DNA of 64,000 bases from CAMCHP01 sp036835325 (GTDB lineage: Bacteria > Bacteroidota > Bacteroidia > Flavobacteriales_D > Sanyastnellaceae), in NCBI GenBank assembly GCA_036835325.1, contig DAITMF010000015.1:3860-67859 (forward strand), in the 5' to 3' direction. The position numbers and the translations under genes were made by a program. Positions 58,783-64,000 of this stretch are shown here, piece after piece. Within the stretch, counting starts at the first letter, position 1. Every line of letters starts with the position of its first letter. Under the pieces are notes generated by a model, which worked only from the letters and a program-made list of their open reading frames with translations, was not told the DNA's origin and did not search any database.

Positions 58783-59486
58783 AACGGTCGGTTGTCTTCG
58801 GAGGCCAGTTTCGCCCAGTTTCCCTGAAGGGTATCATAGGTGAGCGCGTGGGCTAAGGTATCCAAAAATTCGCGGCGGGGAATGTGCCGCGCTCCAAGTG
58901 TGCCGAGGTGATCGTTGTAAATTTGGCAGTCAATCATTTCGAAGCCTCGCGGTTTGAGAAAGCTGACAAGCTGAATGAAGGCGGCCTTCGATGCGTTGCT
59001 CACTCGGCTGAACATCGACTCACCGAAGAACATCCGTCCGAGCGAAACCCCATAAAGACCGCCCACCAGTGCACCATCCATCCAAACCTCCACCGAGTGT
59101 GCAACGCCGAGTCGGTGCAAGTAGTTGTACGATTCCATAACATCGCGTGTAATCCAGGTACCGTGCTGATCTTTGCGGTCAACGCTGCGGCATCCATCCA
59201 TCACCTCCAAAAACGCTTCGTCAAAGGTCACTGAGAAGGTGTTCCGGTTGAGCACGTTGCGCATGCTTTTTGAAACCTTCAGTTCGTCGAGGAAGAGCAC
59301 ACATCTAGGGTCAGGACACCACCAGAGCACAGGGTCAGGCGGACTGAACCACGGGAATAGTCCCATTTCATAGGCCAACAACAATCGATCAGGCCGCAAG
59401 TCGCCACCAATGGCCAGCAAGCCGTCGTCGTTGGCGGCTTCCGGATCAGGGAACACAAGGTCGTCGTTCAAAAGGAAGACGGGCAT
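58779..59486 (-). CDS. aat: Leucyl/phenylalanyl-tRNA--protein transferase
   Basis: 235 residues. Transfers Leu or Phe from aminoacyl-tRNA to N-terminal Arg or Lys of proteins, marking them for ClpAP degradation (N-end rule). Family landmarks: FPDPEAANDDGLLAIGGDL, LLLAYEMGLFPWFSPPDPVLWW, PDPRCVLF, GTWITRDVMESYNYLHRLG, the SVEVW strand and LVGGLYGVSLGRMFFGESMFS with the catalytic core, then MIDCQIYNDHLGTLGARHIPR. Length equals the norm. Start at ATG 59486, directly downstream of a perfect TACCTTTG element (4 bases), so the transcript is predicted to be leaderless. Two weak matches to the dispersed repeat lie within it. Confidence 0.96.
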   Translation of the reverse strand: MPVFLLNDDLVFPDPEAANDDGLLAIGGDLRPDRLLLAYEMGLFPWFSPPDPVLWWCPDPRCVLFLDELKVSKSMRNVLNRNTFSVTFDEAFLEVMDGCRSVDRKDQHGTWITRDVMESYNYLHRLGVAHSVEVWMDGALVGGLYGVSLGRMFFGESMFSRVSNASKAAFIQLVSFLKPRGFEMIDCQIYNDHLGTLGARHIPRREFLDTLAHALTYDTLQGNWAKLASEDNRPL

Positions 59487-59490
59487 GCTG

Positions 59491-59523
59491 CAAAGGTACC
59501 GAGAATCGCCATCTTTGCGGCAA
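59491..59523 (-). promoter_or_regulatory. aat promoter (TTG-22-TACCTTTG)
   Basis: On the minus strand TTG (59523-59521), spacer 22, TACCTTTG (59498-59491). The -7 element ends 4 bases before the aat ATG. The TTG overlaps the start codon of the divergent NUDIX gene, so the two genes share a 36-base intergenic region. Confidence 0.6.
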
Positions 59524-60152
59524 TGGATTTGCAACCTGATCGCTTGCGTGACCGTCTCCTTCGCCCGCTGCCGGGGCTTTCAGCCCATGCAGAGGTGATG
59601 TCGTATGTACGCCAATCGGCCAACGAGGTTCGTGAACGTAGAAATGACTACCGCGAAGGTGCCGTGCTGGTGCTGCTGTACAAACATGTGGAAGTGTGGC
59701 ACACTTCGTTGATTGTGAGGCCGACCTACGACGGTGTGCACAGCGGTCAGGTGGCGTTTCCCGGCGGAAAGCGCGACACGGGCGATCCCGATTTGTTGTT
59801 CACGGCGCTGCGCGAGGCCAACGAAGAGGTAGGGGTTAACCCGCAAGCGGTTACACCTTTAGGGCAACTCAGTGAGATTTACATTCCACCGAGCAACTTC
59901 TTGGTGAGACCGTTTGTGGGAATGGTGAGTCAACGACCTGATTTTCGCGCTGATCCGCGTGAGGTGGCCTCGATTCTCGAAGTGCCGCTTAGCCATTTTT
60001 TAGCCATTGATGCGGTAAAGAAGGAGACCGTTCGCATAAGCACCGGTTTGCAAATGAAGGTCGATGGGTTTGAAGTTGACGGCCACTTGGTATGGGGCGC
60101 TACCGCCATGATGCTGGCTGAGCTGCGCGCCGTATTGTCAGAACTACTTTGA
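59523..60152 (+). CDS. NUDIX hydrolase, CoA pyrophosphatase-like
   Basis: 209 residues of the NUDIX superfamily. The signature SGQVAFPGGKRDTGDPDLLFTALREANEEVG has the UPF0035-type SGQV-FPGG opening and a NUDIX box of the longer form used by CoA diphosphohydrolases (NudL/Pcd1), with the REx2EE metal-binding stretch. Such enzymes split CoA or oxidised CoA into 3',5'-ADP and phosphopantetheine, in the cytosol. The N-terminal helix (LRDRLLRPLPGL) is also a family feature. Its ATG lies 5 bases after CATCTTTG, close to a -7 element. It is divergent from aat and convergent with the DUF1684 gene, which it meets with a 9-base overlap. Confidence 0.88.
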   Translation: MDLQPDRLRDRLLRPLPGLSAHAEVMSYVRQSANEVRERRNDYREGAVLVLLYKHVEVWHTSLIVRPTYDGVHSGQVAFPGGKRDTGDPDLLFTALREANEEVGVNPQAVTPLGQLSEIYIPPSNFLVRPFVGMVSQRPDFRADPREVASILEVPLSHFLAIDAVKKETVRISTGLQMKVDGFEVDGHLVWGATAMMLAELRAVLSELL

Positions 60153-60752
60153 GGCAAAGTCTTTCACTCCGGCCCGAACTTCGGTCGCAATGAAGTTTTC
60201 CGAAGGCGGAATCGGACAACTGTACTTCTTGCTGTACACGCAATACGGGTTGTAGCACCGGCTGAAATCAAGGTAGAAGTCGCCCTCCAAATCGCCGCTG
60301 CGGATGTCAAGGTAGCGCCCTCCGCCGTAGGTTTCAGTGCCGTTGGTTAAGTCGGTAAACGGTACGAAGAGGTAATCGTGGTAGCCTTCTTTTTTACTGA
60401 GCTCAATGTTTTGGTATACGTAGAGCGTGCAGGGCACAGCGTTGAGCGAGAAACTAAGAAAGCCGACCGCCTTGTACTCAGGCAGCCGGCTTGTGGTGGT
60501 TTTCATTTGAAAGATTTCGCCTTCGGCGGATGTGAACTTCGCCCTCACTTTGTAATTGGGGTCGTAGTCGAAATAGGGGAGCCCTTTGAAGGTTCTCAAA
60601 TCGGCATCTCCAAGTATACTTTGCTCAGGATCGGCAAAAACACGGTCGACTGAATCGCGGTAGTGCTGTACATCGATGGCGTCTGAATTTTGAGCCTGGC
60701 TGCTCATCCATCCAAAACAAAGAAAAACAAGGTACAGCAGCGATTTCCCCAT
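60144..60752 (-). CDS. DUF1684 family secreted protein
   Basis: 202 residues with a signal peptide (LLYLVFLCFGWMSSQAQ). The body carries the family landmarks of DUF1684: GLPYFDYDPNYKVRAKF, VPFTDLTNGTETYGGGRYLD, DFYLDFSRCYNPYCVYS and YSCPIPPSENF near the end. The YNPYC and CPIPP positions hold cysteines that may bind a metal or pair. Function of the family is unknown; members are predicted to bind or modify small molecules. A copy of the dispersed repeat lies in its signal-peptide region. Its start overlaps the ettA stop by 1 base (TAATG). Confidence 0.85.
   Translation of the reverse strand: MGKSLLYLVFLCFGWMSSQAQNSDAIDVQHYRDSVDRVFADPEQSILGDADLRTFKGLPYFDYDPNYKVRAKFTSAEGEIFQMKTTTSRLPEYKAVGFLSFSLNAVPCTLYVYQNIELSKKEGYHDYLFVPFTDLTNGTETYGGGRYLDIRSGDLEGDFYLDFSRCYNPYCVYSKKYSCPIPPSENFIATEVRAGVKDFASK
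60704..60730 (+). repeat. Dispersed CATCCATCC-polyA repeat, copy 9
   Basis: TCATCCATCC followed by AAAACAAAGAAAAACAA, in antisense over the signal peptide of the DUF1684 protein, which reads CFGWMSS. Confidence 0.55.
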
Positions 60753-62434
60753 TACTTAACCAGTTTCTTGTATTTGATTCGGGTAGGACCAACATCGCCC
60801 AAGCGCTTCTTTCGGTTCTCTTCGTATTCGCTGTACGAGCCTTCGAAGAAGTACACTTCAGAGTTCCCTTCAAACGCGAGAATGTGTGTACAGATGCGAT
60901 CAAGGAACCAGCGGTCGTGGCTGATGACAACGGCGCAGCCTGCAAAGCTCTCAATGCCTTCTTCGAGTGCGCGCAAGGTGTTCACATCGAGGTCGTTGGT
61001 AGGTTCGTCGAGCAAGAGCACGTTGGCTTCGGTTTTCAAGGTCATTGCCAAGTGCAAACGGTTGCGCTCACCGCCCGAAAGCACGCCACATTTCTTTTGT
61101 TGGTCAGAACCGTTGAAGTTGAATTTCGACACGTAGGCCCGCGAGTTGATAAGTTGACCACCGATGTCGATGTTTTCATTGCCGCCTGACACCACCTCCC
61201 ATACGGTTTTGTTGGGGTCGATTTCTTTGTGGCGCTGGTCAACGTATCCGATTTTCACGGTATCGCCAACGCTGAACTCACCGGCATCAGGCGTTTCTTC
61301 GCCCATGATCATGCGGAAGAGGGTGGTTTTACCGGCGCCGTTTGGTCCGATAATGCCTACGATTCCGGCGGGTGGGAGCTCAAAGTTCAATCCTTCGTAC
61401 AGCAGTTTGTCGCCGTAGCCTTTTGAAATGGTTTTGGCGTCGATGACCTTGTTGCCAAGACGAGGACCGTTCGGAATGGGCAGTTGCAGGCGTTGTTCTT
61501 TTTCGCGGCCACCTTCTGAGAGCAGGCGGTCGTAGTTGCTCAAACGTGCCTTGCTTTTTGCTTGGCGGCCTTTTGGGTTCATGCGCACCCATTCGAGCTC
61601 GCGCTCGAGCTCTTTGCGGCGCTTGCTTTCTTGCTTCTCTTCTTGGGCTAGGCGCTTTGACTTTTGGTCGAGCCAAGAGGTGTAGTTTCCTTTCCAAGGA
61701 ATGCCTTCGCCGCGGTCGAGTTCGAGAATCCATCCGGCGACGTTGTCAAGGAAGTAACGGTCGTGGGTCACAGCGATGACGGTTCCTTGGTACTGCTGCA
61801 AGTGTTGTTCGAGCCAATGCACCGATTCGGCATCGAGGTGGTTGGTAGGTTCGTCGAGCAGAAGCACATCGGGTTGTTGCAGCAGCAAGCGGCACAGGGC
61901 CACGCGGCGGCGTTCACCTCCGGAGAGTTCACCTACTTTTTGGTCTTCAGGCGGGCACCGCAGGGCGTCCATCGCGCGGGCCAACTTGGTGTCGAGTTCC
62001 CACGCATCGAGCGCGTCGATGCGGTCTTGCACTTCAGCTTGGCGAGCCATCAGCGCATCCATTTTATCAGGGTCGTTCAGGATTTCTTCATCCATGAACT
62101 TGTTGTTGATCTCTTCGTACTCTTTGAGCACGTTGACGATTTCTTGTGTGCCTTCTTCAACGATTTCGCGAACGGTTTTCGAGTCGTCGAGTTGCGGTTC
62201 TTGTGAGAGGTAGCCGACCGTATAGCCGGGCGACCATACAACTTCACCTTGGAAGGCTTCGTCGAGACCGGCGATGATTTTCATGACGGTTGATTTACCC
62301 GAACCGTTTGCACCGATGATGCCGATTTTGGCACCGTAGAAGAACGACAGGTAAATGTCTTTAAGGATGTGTTTTCCGGCAGGGGTCGACTTATTGACCC
62401 GCACCATCGAGAAGATTACTTTTTCGTCAGACAT
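60752..62434 (-). CDS. ettA: Energy-dependent translational throttle protein EttA (ABC-F family)
   Basis: 560 residues, two ATP-binding cassettes and no membrane domain; binds the ribosomal E site and restrains the first elongation cycle according to ATP level. First cassette: GANGSGKST, LSGGERRRVALC, Walker B LLLDEPTNHLDAESV. Second: GPNGAGKTTLFRM, LSGGERNRLHLAMTL, Walker B LLLDEPTNDLDVN and SHDRWFLDRIC. The linker between them is arginine/lysine-rich (KRLAQEEKQESKRRKELERE), the P-site-tRNA interacting part. Length matches E. coli EttA (about 555). Start at ATG 62434; a TATCTTTG element lies 19 bases upstream. Its last base overlaps the DUF1684 start. Confidence 0.96.
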   Translation of the reverse strand: MSDEKVIFSMVRVNKSTPAGKHILKDIYLSFFYGAKIGIIGANGSGKSTVMKIIAGLDEAFQGEVVWSPGYTVGYLSQEPQLDDSKTVREIVEEGTQEIVNVLKEYEEINNKFMDEEILNDPDKMDALMARQAEVQDRIDALDAWELDTKLARAMDALRCPPEDQKVGELSGGERRRVALCRLLLQQPDVLLLDEPTNHLDAESVHWLEQHLQQYQGTVIAVTHDRYFLDNVAGWILELDRGEGIPWKGNYTSWLDQKSKRLAQEEKQESKRRKELERELEWVRMNPKGRQAKSKARLSNYDRLLSEGGREKEQRLQLPIPNGPRLGNKVIDAKTISKGYGDKLLYEGLNFELPPAGIVGIIGPNGAGKTTLFRMIMGEETPDAGEFSVGDTVKIGYVDQRHKEIDPNKTVWEVVSGGNENIDIGGQLINSRAYVSKFNFNGSDQQKKCGVLSGGERNRLHLAMTLKTEANVLLLDEPTNDLDVNTLRALEEGIESFAGCAVVISHDRWFLDRICTHILAFEGNSEVYFFEGSYSEYEENRKKRLGDVGPTRIKYKKLVK

Positions 62435-62453
62435 ATGTGCTGCTTGTGAACGG

Positions 62454-62461
62454 CAAAGATA
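62454..62461 (-). promoter_or_regulatory. -7 element TATCTTTG for ettA
   Basis: Exact TAnnTTTG on the minus strand, 19 bases before the ettA start codon. A TTG at the normal -33 distance was not found. Confidence 0.4.
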
Positions 62462-62501
62462 GAAAGGTTTGGGGATGCACTTGTTGGCTTTTTCCCACAT
62501 G

Positions 62502-62530
62502 AAAAAAGTCCGTTTCAACCGAAACAGACT
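62502..62530 (-). terminator. Rho-independent terminator after the serA-like gene
   Basis: On the minus strand AGTCTGTTTC and GAAACGGACT form a 10-bp stem with one G-U pair and a 4-base GGTT loop, followed by five more T. Confidence 0.8.
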
Positions 62531-62554
62531 CTCAACAAGCTTTTAATGCTTTCG

Positions 62555-63526
62555 TCAGTTCTTCACACCGGCCAAGTTCATCGCCAAAACAATATCGGCG
62601 ATTTCTTCACCAATGCGGTCTTGCGCTTCTTCCGTGGCTGCACCTATATGCGGAGTCAGCGAAATGCGCGCATGGGTCAGCAAATCTTCGCGTGGGGTAG
62701 GTTCGTTTTCGAACACGTCAAGCGCTGCGGCGGCCACTTGGCCACTGTTCAGTGCTGCAATGAGGGCATCTTCGTTGATGCTACCGCCACGCGCTGTGTT
62801 CACCAGGTACACGCCTTTTTTGCACATGGCCAATTCGGCTACTCCGAGAACGGCCGCACCACCGTCTTGTTTTGGGACGTGCAGGGTAATCAAATCGCTG
62901 ACCGACAGCAATTCTTCCATCGAAACGTAAGGTACAAGCACGTCGATGTTTCCGTGCCCAGCGATGTGCAATTGCACCGGCGCGTTTGACGGCATGCGGT
63001 CATAGGCAATCACGTTCATTCCGCAGCCCAAGGCATAGCTTGCCACGGCTCGACCAATGCGGCCAAATCCGATGATGCCGAGGGTTTTGCCGCGCAGCTC
63101 ACTGCCTTTTCCGTACTTCTTTTTGAGTGCGTTGAACTCCTTAAGGCCGTTCACGGGCATTTTACGGTTGCTGTCGTAAAGTGAGCGCACCATGTCGAAC
63201 AATTGCGCCATAACAAGTTCAGCCACTGAAAGCGACGATGACCCGGGGGTATTGAATACGGTCATGCCTTTCGAACGCGCGTAGTCAACGTCGATGTTAT
63301 CCATCCCAACACCACCCCGCCCGATGAAGCGGAGGTTTGGACACGCATCGATCAGTTCTTTGCGTGCGGTGGTTGCGCTGCGCACGAGCAAGCCAAGGTA
63401 GCCTTCGGCATTGATAGCGTTGGCGAGTTGATCTTGGGGTACGTTGGCTGTAACCACGGTAAAACCGTTGGCTTCAAGCTTATCTTTTCCTGCGGCGCTA
63501 ATGCCGTCGTTGGCGAGAATCTTCAT
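62555..63526 (-). CDS. serA: D-3-phosphoglycerate dehydrogenase-like D-2-hydroxyacid dehydrogenase
   Basis: 323 residues, first enzyme of serine synthesis (3-phosphoglycerate to 3-phosphohydroxypyruvate, NAD). Substrate domain with LVRSATTARKELIDACPNLRFIGRGGVGMDNID; NAD-binding domain with GKTLGIIGFGRIGRAVASYALG; catalytic Arg in NTARGGSIN, Glu in FENEPT and His in PHIGAATEEAQ. It is the short form without the C-terminal ACT domain, so serine feedback through ACT is absent. The neighbouring serC-like gene supports the assignment. Start at ATG 63526; the longer frame upstream only reads through a repeat copy. Confidence 0.9.
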   Translation of the reverse strand: MKILANDGISAAGKDKLEANGFTVVTANVPQDQLANAINAEGYLGLLVRSATTARKELIDACPNLRFIGRGGVGMDNIDVDYARSKGMTVFNTPGSSSLSVAELVMAQLFDMVRSLYDSNRKMPVNGLKEFNALKKKYGKGSELRGKTLGIIGFGRIGRAVASYALGCGMNVIAYDRMPSNAPVQLHIAGHGNIDVLVPYVSMEELLSVSDLITLHVPKQDGGAAVLGVAELAMCKKGVYLVNTARGGSINEDALIAALNSGQVAAAALDVFENEPTPREDLLTHARISLTPHIGAATEEAQDRIGEEIADIVLAMNLAGVKN

Positions 63527-63547
63527 TGGGTTTGGCAAACTTTTTGT

Positions 63548-63578
63548 GGTTTTTTTTTGGTGGATGGACGGATGCACG
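63548..63578 (-). repeat. Dispersed CATCCATCC-polyA repeat, copy 10
   Basis: On the minus strand GCATCCGTCCATCCACC followed by AAAAAAAAACCAC, in the serC-serA intergenic region, sense to the operon. Confidence 0.6.
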
Positions 63579-63580
63579 TT

Positions 63581-64000
63581 TCAGCCTTTTGTGCGAGCGA
63601 GTTCGTACATCACATCGGTCAGTGCTTTTACGCTTTCCAATGGAAGTGCATTGTACATGGATGCCCTGTACCCGCCAACCGAGCGGTGGCCTTCAATGCC
63701 GCTAACACCGGCAGCTTTCCACATCGCGTTGAATTCAGCGGCAAGCGACTCATCGGTCAAACGGAAGGTGGCGTTCATGTGGCTGCGTGATCCCGGTTGC
63801 GCATGACCTTCGAACAAAGGCAGTTCATCAATGGCTTTGTACATCAGTTCAGCTTTGGCGTTGTTGATTTTCTCAATGGCCGGTACACCGCCGATTGATT
63901 TCAACCAACGCAAGGTGAGCATACTTACGTAGACCGGAAACACCGGTGGTGTGTTGAGCATGCTTTCTTTGTCGATGTGGTTGGCCAAGTCAAGGTAGGT
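63581..64000 (-). CDS. serC: Phosphoserine aminotransferase (5' end outside window)
   Basis: C-terminal 139 residues of a PLP-dependent class V aminotransferase, in frame to the window edge. Recognisable SerC features: KESMLNTPPVFPVYVSMLTLRWLK, IGGVPAIEKINNAKAELMYKAIDE, the RSHMNATFRL strand, and SVGGYRASMYNALPLESVKALTDVM near the end. It converts 3-phosphohydroxypyruvate with glutamate to O-phosphoserine, the second step of serine synthesis, and also acts in the B6 pathway in some bacteria. It lies just upstream of serA on the same strand, with a repeat copy in the gap, so the two form a serine operon. Confidence 0.92.
   Translation of the reverse strand, partial: TYLDLANHIDKESMLNTPPVFPVYVSMLTLRWLKSIGGVPAIEKINNAKAELMYKAIDELPLFEGHAQPGSRSHMNATFRLTDESLAAEFNAMWKAAGVSGIEGHRSVGGYRASMYNALPLESVKALTDVMYELARTKG

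Noticed and set aside
61664..62206. A 180-residue open frame antisense to ettA
   Set aside because: Both cassettes of EttA run through this region on the other strand; the antisense frame shows no family pattern.
1..64000. CRISPR array, tRNA, rRNA or insertion sequence
   Set aside because: No regularly spaced repeats, no cloverleaf-type gene, no transposase and no terminal inverted repeats with target duplication were seen on either strand.

Overview
The window looks like a stretch of chromosome from a free-living, probably aquatic, member of the Bacteroidota close to the Flavobacteriales. This rests on family content: two TonB-dependent receptors with N-terminal carboxypeptidase-like domains, two giant secreted proteins with the type IX secretion (T9SS) type B sorting domain, DUF4294 and DUF1684 proteins, the Bacteroidetes-type GlmU-like protein and a ligase-associated DEXH helicase. 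It also rests on promoters of the Bacteroidetes form (TTG/TTTG, 17-23 bases, TAnnTTTG) and the absence of clear Shine-Dalgarno sequences. No rRNA, tRNA, CRISPR array, insertion sequence or prophage was seen. Genes are tightly packed, often with ATGA stop/start overlaps.

Layout. 1-3172 (+): end of accC, a DUF4294 protein and an aldehyde dehydrogenase. 3174-8751 (-): a tightly coupled run of an alpha/beta hydrolase, an EEP-family nuclease/phosphatase, a small unknown, a YigZ/IMPACT protein, a GT-C-like membrane protein and a polyprenyl-phosphate-type GT2. 8809-16654 (+): methyltransferase, AraC regulator, pdxH, a secreted protein pair including a CUB/PKD/P-domain T9SS protein, and a patatin-BamA phospholipase. 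16710-23603 (+): a surface polysaccharide cluster (WlbA-like dehydrogenase, flippase, O-antigen polymerase/ligase, two GT4 enzymes, a FemAB-like protein). 23605-28771 (-): a compact signalling cluster of receiver-SpoIIE phosphatase, two NarL-type regulators, a receiver-PAS-histidine kinase and a lone receiver. 28858-37608: TPR-like secreted protein, DEXH helicase, TonB receptor, TIGR01777 epimerase, and a choice-of-anchor B protein with EF-hand/dockerin-like repeats. 37605-47916: ABC exporter, second TonB receptor, MORN-like protein, peptide-binding lipoprotein, Lon and the GlmU-like protein. 48077-53705: a CarH/LitR-like MerR regulator, an ECF sigma factor, a methyltransferase and a choice-of-anchor L T9SS protein. 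53816-64000: sugar MFS transporter, a 50-residue protein, a lipoprotein peptidase of the DPP III type, a degenerate acyltransferase, aat, a CoA-type NUDIX hydrolase, DUF1684, ettA, serA and the end of serC.

Most notable beyond ordinary genes is a short dispersed motif, CATCCATCCATCC followed by an A-run. It occurs about ten times in both orientations, at gene junctions and also inside coding frames. Also notable are a set of -7 promoter elements lying only 3-5 bases from start codons (predicted leaderless mRNAs), a possible seven-codon leader ORF overlapping the pdxH start, and a B12-photoreceptor-like regulator next to an ECF sigma factor without carotenoid genes in view.

Coordinates follow start codons chosen by homology and context. 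All functional calls come from reading motifs by eye, without database searches.
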